64,000 nucleotides of DNA from Mucilaginibacter rubeus. Lineage in GTDB: Bacteria; Bacteroidota; Bacteroidia; Sphingobacteriales; Sphingobacteriaceae. Each line of letters starts with the position of its first letter. Within the stretch, counting starts at the first letter, position 1. The position numbers and the translations under genes were made by a program. The DNA is taken from NCBI RefSeq assembly GCF_014643835.1, contig NZ_BMKD01000009.1:1-64000 (forward strand), in the 5' to 3' direction. The notes under the pieces were generated by a model. That model searched no databases, had not been told where the DNA came from, and worked only from the letters and a program-made list of their open reading frames with translations. This document shows positions 16,893-24,625 of the stretch, piece by piece.

Positions 16893-19290
16893 ATTTTCTA
16901 ATTTCTGCTCCGGCTTCTTTTCCTAAATTATAAATTAATTTCTGCATAATAGAATCAATTGCCTTATCTGTTAACGTTTTTTCCAGATCCTGGATGATAA
17001 AACTCAAAGCATATGATTTTTTACCTGCAGGCAGCTTATCACCCTGGTAAACATCAAACACATCAACTTCCTTCAGCAATTTACGCTCGGTACGCTGGGC
17101 AATTTGCTTTAACTGGCCAAATGATACGCTTTGGTCTATTAACATAGAAAGATCGCGCCTAACAGCCGGAAATTTTGAAACCTCCTGGTAAACGATCTTA
17201 TTTTTACGGATAGCTGCCAGCACAAGGTCGAAATTAAAATCAGCATAAAATACCTCTTTGTCAACATCCGCCTTTTTTAAAGAAGCTGCAGCTACCGACC
17301 CAAATTTCACCAATTGCTTACCATTTAACATGTATTGAATGCCAAACGACATTTTTTTACACGTTGCATCCTCAACTGTAAAGTTGCTGATGCCCAGGCG
17401 CTGCAAAACACCATCAACCACAGCCTTGATATTATAGAATGATACCGGTTTTGATTTCTGGTTCCATTGCTCGGCAGTATTAGCACCGGTGATCAAAATA
17501 CTGAAACGCTGGGTTTCGGTGTACTTATCATCTTTAACACTGTACACCTTTCCAAACTCGTAAAATTTCAAATCTGAGCTACGGCGATTCTGATTATAGG
17601 CTATAGCTTCCAAACCAGAATACAGCAGGGTTTGACGCATTACATCCAGATCGCTGCTCAGTGGGTTCAGAATCTTAACGGCAGTATCCAGGTTATCCGA
17701 ATAGGCAGATTTTGTAAGTGAGTTAGCCAGGATCTCGTTAAAACCATTCGCGCTCAGCAAATCAGATAACTGGTTTTGAACGGTATCTTTCTCCGGACGA
17801 ATGGAGTTATTTAGGGATGCCCTGATCTGTGTAGGGATCTCGATGTTGTTATAACCATAGATCCTCAGGATCTCTTCAACCACATCCACATCGCGGGTAA
17901 CATCCACACGATATGGAGGCACTTGTAACGATAATGAATCCGCAGTTTCATTCACTATCTTGATATCAAGTGCCGTGATAATACCTTTGATCTCATCATG
18001 GCCAATCTTTTTACCAATCAGCTTATCAATGGTATTGTAGGTGATTTCCACAGCAAAGGGAGCAACCGGTGCTGGGTAATGATCGGAGATTTCTGACGAT
18101 ATCTCACCACCTGCCACCTGCTGAATCAACAATGCAGCACGTTTCAATGCAAAAACGGTCATGTCCGGATCGGTACCACGCTCAAACCTGAATGAAGCAT
18201 CGGTTTTTAAACCATGCCTTTTTGAAGTTTTACGAACAGATACAGAATTGAAATAGGCACTCTCCAGGAAGATATTTTTGGTTGATTCTTTAACACCTGA
18301 TTTAGCACCGCCAAATACACCTGCTATGCACATTGGCTCTTCGGCATTGCCAATCATCAGGTCATCGGCAGATAGTTTCCTGTCAACATCATCCAAAGTT
18401 TTAAATATAGTGCCTTCAGCATAGTTTTTCACCAACACTTTACCGCCGGTTATTTCATCGGCATCAAAAGCATGTAAGGGCTGACCAAGCTCATGCAGTA
18501 CATAGTTGGTAACATCCACAATGTTATTGATAGCACGGATGCCAATAACAGCCAAACGCTCCTTTAACCATTGTGGCGACTCTTTAACCTCAACACCGCT
18601 GATGGTTAAGCCAGAATAGCGCGGTGAAGCTTGCTCGTTCTCCACTACAACCTTTATAGTACGGCTTGTATTATCAACTTTAAACGCACTTACATCGGGC
18701 TTATTGATACCAATTTTCAGGAAAGCGGCAATATCCCTTGCAGTACCTAAATGCGAAGCCGCATCGGCACGGTTAGGGGTTAAGCCTATCTCGTACATGT
18801 AATCGTCGTTCAGCTTAAAGTATTCGTTAGCAGGAGTACCTACAGGAGCATCATCCGGCAATAGCATAATACCGGCATGACTGGTTCCTAAACCTATCTC
18901 ATCCTCGGCACAGATCATCCCGTGAGATTCTTCGCCCCTGATCTTTGATTTTTTGATGGCAAAAGGTTCTCCGCTGGTTGGATAAACTGTAGAGCCAACC
19001 ACCGCCACTACTACTTTTTGCCCGGCGGCTACGTTAGCAGCACCGCAAACAATCTGCAGGTCTTCTGCCCCGCCTATATCAACTTTGGTAACATGCAGGT
19101 GATCAGAATTGGCATGATCAACACACTCTTTCACATAGCCAATTACCAGGCCTTCCAGTCCGCCGGGAACAGCCTGTACCTTTTCCAGGCTTTCAACTTC
19201 CAAACCGGTACCGGTAAGGATGATGGAAATTTCCTGGGGCGTTTTATCAGTATCAATAAATTCTTTAAGCCAGTTATAAGATATTTTCAT
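16891..19290 (-). CDS. pheT: Phenylalanine-tRNA ligase beta subunit
   Basis: Charges tRNA-Phe together with the alpha subunit PheS, which is not in this window. The 799 residues show the full bacterial domain series: an N-terminal tRNA-binding OB domain (residues about 40-150, CVDHANSDHLHVTKVDIG), B3/B4 editing domain (RFERGTDPDMT near 370), B5 domain, synthetase-like core (AYNQNRRSSDLKFYEFGKVY near 565) and the C-terminal anticodon-binding ferredoxin-like domain (FPAVRRDLSMLID near 700). A promoter -7 box lies 20 bases before the ATG, so it is transcribed apart from pheS. Confidence 0.95.
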   Translation of the reverse strand: MKISYNWLKEFIDTDKTPQEISIILTGTGLEVESLEKVQAVPGGLEGLVIGYVKECVDHANSDHLHVTKVDIGGAEDLQIVCGAANVAAGQKVVVAVVGSTVYPTSGEPFAIKKSKIRGEESHGMICAEDEIGLGTSHAGIMLLPDDAPVGTPANEYFKLNDDYMYEIGLTPNRADAASHLGTARDIAAFLKIGINKPDVSAFKVDNTSRTIKVVVENEQASPRYSGLTISGVEVKESPQWLKERLAVIGIRAINNIVDVTNYVLHELGQPLHAFDADEITGGKVLVKNYAEGTIFKTLDDVDRKLSADDLMIGNAEEPMCIAGVFGGAKSGVKESTKNIFLESAYFNSVSVRKTSKRHGLKTDASFRFERGTDPDMTVFALKRAALLIQQVAGGEISSEISDHYPAPVAPFAVEITYNTIDKLIGKKIGHDEIKGIITALDIKIVNETADSLSLQVPPYRVDVTRDVDVVEEILRIYGYNNIEIPTQIRASLNNSIRPEKDTVQNQLSDLLSANGFNEILANSLTKSAYSDNLDTAVKILNPLSSDLDVMRQTLLYSGLEAIAYNQNRRSSDLKFYEFGKVYSVKDDKYTETQRFSILITGANTAEQWNQKSKPVSFYNIKAVVDGVLQRLGISNFTVEDATCKKMSFGIQYMLNGKQLVKFGSVAAASLKKADVDKEVFYADFNFDLVLAAIRKNKIVYQEVSKFPAVRRDLSMLIDQSVSFGQLKQIAQRTERKLLKEVDVFDVYQGDKLPAGKKSYALSFIIQDLEKTLTDKAIDSIMQKLIYNLGKEAGAEIRK

Positions 19291-19310
19291 TATTCCGAAA
19301 TGATAATCGG

Positions 19311-19318
19311 CAAAGATA
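19311..19318 (-). promoter_or_regulatory. pheT promoter -7 box
   Basis: Minus-strand TATCTTTG, 20 bases before the pheT ATG. No clear -33 TTG is present, since the upstream DNA is an AAAGG-type simple repeat. Confidence 0.55.
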
Positions 19319-19384
19319 CGATTTAGGCTGAAAGGTTAAAGGCGAAAGGTAAAAGGTATTTTATTTAAAAATTAATCTAATTTG

Positions 19385-19434
19385 AAGATTTGAAAATGTT
19401 AGGTCAATTTCAAATCGCCTCATTTTCAAATCTT
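19385..19434. repeat. 14-bp inverted repeat downstream of radC
   Basis: AAGATTTGAAAATG (19385-19398) and CATTTTCAAATCTT (19421-19434) are perfect inverted copies with a 22-base loop, ending 10 bases past the radC stop. It is AT-rich and has no strong T tract, so it may be a mobile-type repeat or a weak terminator. Confidence 0.6.
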
Positions 19435-19444
19435 AAAATCGAAA

Positions 19445-20143
19445 CTACATCAACCCTTCATCGGCCAAACTTAAGTAGCCGGCATCGGTAATGATTAAAT
19501 GATCAAACACGCCCATGTCCAGCATCCGGCCGGCGGCGCTTATTTTTTTAGTGAGCTGGATATCTTCGTTACTGGGTTTCAGGTTACCCGATGGGTGGTT
19601 ATGCACCAGAATGAGCCCGCTGGCCTGGTATTGCAGGGCTGAATAAAAGATGATCTTCGGATCGCATACCGTAGCCGACAAACCTCCTTTACTGATCAGC
19701 TCCTTCCCTAATACTTTGTTGGAACGGCCTAATAGTATGATCCAGAATTCCTCGTGGTTCAGGTCCATCAAATGGCGGCGCATAATATTGTACCCATCCC
19801 TGCTCGACGTGATCACCTCAATGGCACCTGATTCAAATTCATTACGACGGCGGCCGATCTCCAGCGCAGCAATAATAGATATAGCTTTGGCTTCCCCTAT
19901 TCCTTTAAACTTGGATAATTCGGCTATGGAAGCCTTACCAAGCTTGTTCAGGTCGTTATCATAATGGCGCAGGATGCGCTTACTCAGTTCAACCGCGGTT
20001 TCGGTGCGGCTGCCCGAGCCGATAAGGATGGCGATCAGCTCGGCATCGGTAAGGGCGCGGCGCCCTTGTCCGCTTAGTTTTTCACGCGGGCGATCTTCCT
20101 CAGCCCATGATTTAATACTGATCTTGCTTTCGTAGTTTTCCAC
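19445..20143 (-). CDS. radC: RadC-family JAB-domain protein
   Basis: A 232-residue protein of the RadC/MPN+ family; the classical repair role is doubtful and its biochemical activity is unsettled. An N-terminal helix-hairpin-helix part (KFKGIGEAKAISIIAALEIG near residues 70-90) precedes the metalloprotease-like JAB domain with HNHPSGNLKPSNED. I chose the GTG at 20143 because homologues begin at ENYESKISIKSWAEEDRPRE. The longer frame to 20173 would also run into the rpsT terminator. Confidence 0.88.
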   Translation of the reverse strand: MENYESKISIKSWAEEDRPREKLSGQGRRALTDAELIAILIGSGSRTETAVELSKRILRHYDNDLNKLGKASIAELSKFKGIGEAKAISIIAALEIGRRRNEFESGAIEVITSSRDGYNIMRRHLMDLNHEEFWIILLGRSNKVLGKELISKGGLSATVCDPKIIFYSALQYQASGLILVHNHPSGNLKPSNEDIQLTKKISAAGRMLDMGVFDHLIITDAGYLSLADEGLM

Positions 20144-20171
20144 GGCATTAAAGTATGAAAAAGCGCCAAAC

Positions 20172-20202
20172 AAAAAAAGGGACAGCGTTGGTACACTATC
20201 CC
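20172..20202 (-). terminator. rpsT terminator
   Basis: On the minus strand GGGATAGTG pairs with CGCTGTCCC (all nine positions with G-U) around six bases, followed by seven T residues, 25 bases past rpsT. Confidence 0.8.
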
Positions 20203-20227
20203 CTTCGGTATATTTTAAAAGCTGAGA

Positions 20228-20482
20228 TTAGCTTAAGCCGTTAACAAATTTAGTAAGCTTTGATTTATTGTTCGAAGCTTTGTTTTTGTGAATAACGTTC
20301 TTTTTAGCTAAACGGTCAAGCATTGAAATCACTTTACCCAACAGTGCAGAAGCATCGGCTTTGGTAGTAGTGTTTCTTAATTTCTTAATAGCGTTCCTGG
20401 TTGTTTTAGCCTGGTACCTGTTGCGCAGACGCTTCGCAGCGTTTGCCCTGATTCTTTTTAATGATGATTTATGATTTGCCAT
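20228..20482 (-). CDS. rpsT: 30S ribosomal protein S20
   Basis: Primary-binding small-subunit ribosomal protein. It has 84 residues, highly basic and alanine-rich, starting [20 protein letters not shown] as is typical for S20, with the family's helical bundle composition and [19 protein letters not shown] near the end. It stands alone with a consensus promoter upstream and a strong terminator downstream, so it is a monocistronic unit. Confidence 0.95.
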   Translation of the reverse strand: MANHKSSLKRIRANAAKRLRNRYQAKTTRNAIKKLRNTTTKADASALLGKVISMLDRLAKKNVIHKNKASNNKSKLTKFVNGLS

Positions 20483-20524
20483 CTCGTATAGCTTGTTATT
20501 CTTTTCTACTTATTTTAAGGACTG

Positions 20525-20555
20525 CAAATATAGAGCGATTAAATTTAATATGCAA
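20525..20555 (-). promoter_or_regulatory. rpsT promoter
   Basis: Minus-strand TTG, a 20-base spacer and TATATTTG, a consensus Bacteroidota promoter. The -7 box ends 42 bases before the rpsT ATG, leaving a leader of about 35 bases that could hold autoregulation. Confidence 0.75.
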
Positions 20556-20728
20556 GTGGTTTTTTGATTTATATTTCAGGATGATTAGGTTGATAATGTG
20601 ATTGATTACCTGAACCCTTAAGACGTGAAGACCTCTCAAATTAACAAGCTGTTAACCCCGCATTCACGAAGTGTTTATACAACACAATGATTTTTGCTGC
20701 GTTACTATTAATTAAAACTATTGCGTTT

Positions 20729-21487
20729 ATGGTTACCAACAGCACCACCAGGTTCAGCAACCGGGTTGAAGATTATGTAAAATACCGTCCCGGCTATCCC
20801 GACGAACTTGTTAAGTTTTTACATGACGCTTACGGCTTAACACAGGATAAGCTCATTGCCGATATTGGTGCAGGTACAGGGATCTCTACCGCATTGTTCC
20901 TGAAAAAAGGCTACCGGGTAATTGCCATTGAACCAAATTTGGAGATGCGCGAAAAAGCTATTGAACTGCTCGGCTCATATAACGGTTTTATCCCTCAAAA
21001 CGGCACTGCAGAAAATACCGGCATCGAGAGTAATAGCATTAATGCCATTATAGCCGGACAGGCTTTTCATTGGTTTGAGGCCGTAAAAACCTGTGCTGAA
21101 TTTAAAAGGGTCCTGAAACCGGATGGCATTGTTGCCCTCATCTGGAATGAAAGAAAAACAACATCGGCCTTTGAACAGGAATATGATGAACTCATTGTAA
21201 AACATGCCCGCGATTACGTAAAGGTTGATCATCGCAATATCGATACCGAACATATCGCTGCTTTCTTTAAGCCGCAACCCATTCAACTGGAAATATTCGC
21301 CAATAAACAGGTATTTGATTTTGAAGGATTAAAAGGCAGGCTGCTGTCATCATCATACATGCCTGCACGTGGCGATGAGGGGTACGGGCCAATGATTAAC
21401 GATTTGCATGCACTTTTTGATAAATTTCAGCAGGATGGCGTTATCGTTATTAATTACGATACGAAGGTTTATTCGGGGAAACTGTAA
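20729..21487 (+). CDS. Class I SAM-dependent methyltransferase
   Basis: A 252-residue cytoplasmic methyltransferase of unknown substrate. It opens with the family's RFSNRVEDYVKYRPGYP segment. The SAM-binding motif I is IADIGAGTGISTALFLKKG (residues about 42-60), the motif II acidic position is in AIEPNLEM, and GQAFHWF with LKPDGIVALIWNE marks the later motifs. The ATG at 20729 is preferred over 20687 because the shorter form begins like its homologues. It stands alone between rpsT (divergent) and the MutS-like gene. Confidence 0.82.
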   Translation: MVTNSTTRFSNRVEDYVKYRPGYPDELVKFLHDAYGLTQDKLIADIGAGTGISTALFLKKGYRVIAIEPNLEMREKAIELLGSYNGFIPQNGTAENTGIESNSINAIIAGQAFHWFEAVKTCAEFKRVLKPDGIVALIWNERKTTSAFEQEYDELIVKHARDYVKVDHRNIDTEHIAAFFKPQPIQLEIFANKQVFDFEGLKGRLLSSSYMPARGDEGYGPMINDLHALFDKFQQDGVIVINYDTKVYSGKL

Positions 21488-21574
21488 GATCAACATTATT
21501 TCGTATCGGTGAAACAATTGCACGCGGGTATTATCTAATTAGCAAACACAGTGGCTTATTAATACTACTTAAAC

Positions 21575-23260
21575 ATGATATACTGGATCATTATTATAAT
21601 ACTGCTGCCTTTTATATTTATTTTAATAAGCCATTTAAAAAGCAAAGCCCAACAAAAAAAGAAACTTACCGAAATAAAAGAACGCTGGGGCAAACCCATA
21701 ATTACAAGCAGAAATTTCAAACCGATCAGCACCTACCTTACAGCTTATGGCGGCTCAAGCGGGATCTCTGCCGATACGGCCACCGACCTTGACATCGACA
21801 GCGTATTTGAATTTATTGACCGTACCAATTCAAAACCCGGGCAACAATATCTATATAAGCAATTAAACTCCCCGCAAATTTCAGAAGCGTATTTTGAAAC
21901 GCTTGAACAGCGGATCGGCAATGTCACCGTCGATAAAGAATTGAGAGAGGCGGCCGAGCTTAAATTATCTGAGTTAGGGAACAATGATGCCTACTACTTA
22001 CCGGAGCTTTTTAAGAAACCGCATCATTCCATGTTTCCGGCAATTGGCAATTTTTATATCAGCATAGCGCCGTTTTTGATCATTGGAGTGGCATTTAGCC
22101 TTTTTATTGTTCCTAACCAGTTTATGCTCTTGCTATTGCTGATATTAATGATAGCCAATGTAGTAATTCATTACAGCAATAAGACCCAAATGCTGAACTA
22201 CACACATTCGCTACCGCAGCTGTTGGTTTTATTCAAGGTATCAAATTGGCTTAAGAACCACAACCTGCTCAGGGATAATGAAAATACCCGCCTCAGTATG
22301 GTTAATATGGGCAAACTCAAAAATTCGTTAAATTATATCACCCTGCAAAATAAAGCCGCTATTGACCCTACCGATATTTACTACCTGGTTACCGAATGGC
22401 TGAAAATGTTCCTGCTTATTGAGCCGCTGGTATTTATAAAATCCATCACCAAGGTAAACAAATACCTTAGTGACATTAAAGTTGTTTATGAAGCGGTGGC
22501 TGAGGTTGATGTTGCCATTTCCATCCAATCGGTACGTGATGGCGCGGCTCATTATTGCAAACCTCAACTTACAACCGGCAATACTCATATCATTATTAAA
22601 AATCTTTATCACCCGCTTATTGAAAACTGCGTGTCAAATTCTATCGCTATAGATAATACACAAGGCATTTTGGTAACTGGTTCCAACATGTCGGGTAAAA
22701 CCACTTTTATCAGGGCTATTGCTATAAACGCTTTGCTATCGCAAACCATTAACACCAGTTTTGCTACAGTATACCAGGCTCCTCCGCTCAAAATATTTAC
22801 CAGCATTGATATGACCGACGATTTGGGCGATAATAAAAGCTATTTCCAGGCCGAGGCATTAGCTGTTAAAAATATAGTGGCACAAACCATTGCCAGCAAA
22901 CCCATAAACAGCCTCGTAATCATTGATGAAATTTTCAGGGGTACAAATACCATTGAACGGATAGCCGCCGCGAAAGCCGTACTAAGCTACTTTATCCACA
23001 ATCAAAGCTTCGTTTTTGTATCTACACACGATCTGGAACTGGCCGAATTACTGGGCAGCGATTACAAAGTTTTCTCTTTTGAGGAAGTGATTGGTGATGA
23101 CCGCTTGGTATTTGATTATAAAATTAAAGAGGGATTGCTCAAAAACCGAAATGGCATCGCTGTTTTAAAAGGCGTCGGCTTCCCGGAGAGTATTATTGAT
23201 GAAGCCAATAAGGTAAGCAGCCAATTAAGGGAGAAGTATAATTTAAAACTCCCCCTTTAA
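21575..23260 (+). CDS. Membrane-anchored MutS-like ATPase
   Basis: A 561-residue protein whose C-terminal half is a MutS-family ATPase: Walker A TGSNMSGKTT near residue 370, Walker B SLVIIDEIF near 450, the FRGTNTIERIAAAKA signature loop and FVSTHDLELAE. The mismatch-recognition domain I is missing and a shortened lever/core region is present. Residues 2-18 are a membrane segment, and two more lie near 160-205 (FYISIAPFLIIGVAFSLFIV and MLLLLLILMIANVVIHY). It resembles the shortened MutS-like proteins common in Bacteroidota, whose role is unknown; canonical mismatch repair is unlikely. The next gene starts 15 bases downstream. Confidence 0.78.
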   Translation: MIYWIIIIILLPFIFILISHLKSKAQQKKKLTEIKERWGKPIITSRNFKPISTYLTAYGGSSGISADTATDLDIDSVFEFIDRTNSKPGQQYLYKQLNSPQISEAYFETLEQRIGNVTVDKELREAAELKLSELGNNDAYYLPELFKKPHHSMFPAIGNFYISIAPFLIIGVAFSLFIVPNQFMLLLLLILMIANVVIHYSNKTQMLNYTHSLPQLLVLFKVSNWLKNHNLLRDNENTRLSMVNMGKLKNSLNYITLQNKAAIDPTDIYYLVTEWLKMFLLIEPLVFIKSITKVNKYLSDIKVVYEAVAEVDVAISIQSVRDGAAHYCKPQLTTGNTHIIIKNLYHPLIENCVSNSIAIDNTQGILVTGSNMSGKTTFIRAIAINALLSQTINTSFATVYQAPPLKIFTSIDMTDDLGDNKSYFQAEALAVKNIVAQTIASKPINSLVIIDEIFRGTNTIERIAAAKAVLSYFIHNQSFVFVSTHDLELAELLGSDYKVFSFEEVIGDDRLVFDYKIKEGLLKNRNGIAVLKGVGFPESIIDEANKVSSQLREKYNLKLPL

Positions 23261-23263
23261 TTG

Positions 23264-23271
23264 CATCTTTG
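23264..23271 (+). promoter_or_regulatory. Possible -7 box of the phospholipase C-like gene
   Basis: CATCTTTG, one mismatch from TAnnTTTG, ends four bases before the ATG at 23276, overlapping the gap after the MutS-like stop. The gene may have its own near-leaderless promoter as well as read-through. Confidence 0.4.
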
Positions 23272-23275
23272 CCTC

Positions 23276-24235
23276 ATGAACCGCCGCATAATTTTAAGCA
23301 TAACTGGTACCTGTTTAATCATGTTATGCTCATCATGGGGATTCTTTGCACATTATCGTATTAACCGGCTGGCGGTTTTCACGCTACCTAAGGCCATGGC
23401 AGATTTTTACAGATGCAATATCGATTATATAACCGAACATGCCGTTAGCGCCGACAAACGCCGCTATGTTGACTCATCAGAAGCGCCACGCCATTTCTTT
23501 GATGCCGACCGTTACGGCAAAAAACCCTTTGAGGCTATGCCTAAAAAATGGAAGGATGCCGTTGCCAAATACTCAAAAGATACCATCATTAAATACGGCA
23601 CTGTTCCCTGGACCATTCAGTACCAGTATTACAGGCTGGTACGGGCTTTGAAAGCCCATGATACAACGGCTATCCTTAATGCATCTGCCTATTTAGGGCA
23701 TTATATTGCCGATGCACACGTACCGCTGCACCTAACCCAAAACTACAACGGCCAGCTTACGGGGCAAACCGGCATCCATGCCCTTTGGGAAAGCCGCCTG
23801 CCCGAGTTATTTGCCAATCATTATAATTACTACGTTGGCAAGGCCCGGTATATTGAAAACCCGTTGAACGAAGCATTCCGTATATGCAAGGCTACTTACA
23901 AAACCGTTGATACGGTTTTACGCTTTGAGCGCATACTGAACAAAACCTACCCGCAGGACAAAAAGTACGCGTTGGTACAGCATGGCAAAAAGCAAATTAC
24001 CGATTACTCCGTGGCCTATAGCCTGACTTATCACAAAATGCTGAAGGGGATGGTGGCAAGGCAAATGCGGGCATCTATTCTTTCCGTGGGTAGTTTCTGG
24101 TACTCGGCCTGGGTTGATGCAGGGCAGCCCGACCTGAACAAGCTTATCGCACAGCCTTTAAGCATCGAACAAAAGGCAAAGCTTCGGCAAGAAGAAATGC
24201 TTTACCGATCAGGCAAAGCATTAATAATAAAATAG
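23276..24235 (+). CDS. Zinc-dependent phospholipase C / S1-P1 nuclease-like protein
   Basis: A 319-residue exported protein. After a signal sequence (residues about 1-22) the mature chain begins WGFFAHYRINRLAV, in which the N-terminal Trp and an early His match metal ligands of the phospholipase C/P1 nuclease fold. Further His/Asp ligands appear in YLGHYIADAHVPLHLTQ (near 145-160) and TGIHALWES. It is probably a periplasmic or secreted phosphodiesterase acting on phospholipid or nucleic acid; the substrate is not resolvable. The start at 23276 (MNRRI) is chosen over 23261. Confidence 0.75.
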   Translation: MNRRIILSITGTCLIMLCSSWGFFAHYRINRLAVFTLPKAMADFYRCNIDYITEHAVSADKRRYVDSSEAPRHFFDADRYGKKPFEAMPKKWKDAVAKYSKDTIIKYGTVPWTIQYQYYRLVRALKAHDTTAILNASAYLGHYIADAHVPLHLTQNYNGQLTGQTGIHALWESRLPELFANHYNYYVGKARYIENPLNEAFRICKATYKTVDTVLRFERILNKTYPQDKKYALVQHGKKQITDYSVAYSLTYHKMLKGMVARQMRASILSVGSFWYSAWVDAGQPDLNKLIAQPLSIEQKAKLRQEEMLYRSGKALIIK

Positions 24236-24625
24236 TTAACGATCAAACCCGGCAGCCTTCCCCTGCCTTCTTTATATTCTCCGTATCAGCTCCACGAAAA
24301 CAGCGAAAGGGCTAACACCAGTTATCACCTTTCTTATCTGAAACAATCGTAACATGGCAGCATAATCAATCATTAGAAATTGCTGCCTCATCTGCTTCAT
24401 TTCCCGTTATCATTGGTATTTATACGCAATTTTTCCATTAGGTATTTATACGCTATTACCCGGTTTACAACCCTCCTAACTTAGTTAAATCAATCAGGAA
24501 GTTGATTTGACCTCCCCTTTTAGCCACAAGCCCTAAACCTAATAGAGAATTAAATAAACAGGAGGCCATATCGAGTGACTGGCATTTTATATCACTGAAT
24601 ATTTACATCTATAAACTATCATCTT
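24236..24625. other. Gap upstream of the LamG/vWA unit, with a 13-bp direct repeat
   Basis: No gene and no clear TAnnTTTG box. The notable element is GGTATTTATACGC repeated exactly at 24415-24427 and 24441-24453, 26 bases apart, about 175-210 bases before the LamG start. The rest is ordinary AT-rich spacer. Confidence 0.55.
24415..24453 (+). promoter_or_regulatory. Tandem 13-bp sites, candidate operator
   Basis: Two perfect copies of GGTATTTATACGC with start points 26 bases apart, about 2.5 helical turns. Direct repeats at such spacing are typical for dimeric response regulators. They lie upstream of the accessory LamG/vWA genes, so they may control those genes. The regulator is unknown. Confidence 0.45.

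Noticed and set aside
20144-20173. N-terminal extension of RadC (MFGAFSYFNA)
   Set aside because: It overlaps the rpsT terminator and homologues begin at the GTG 20143 position.
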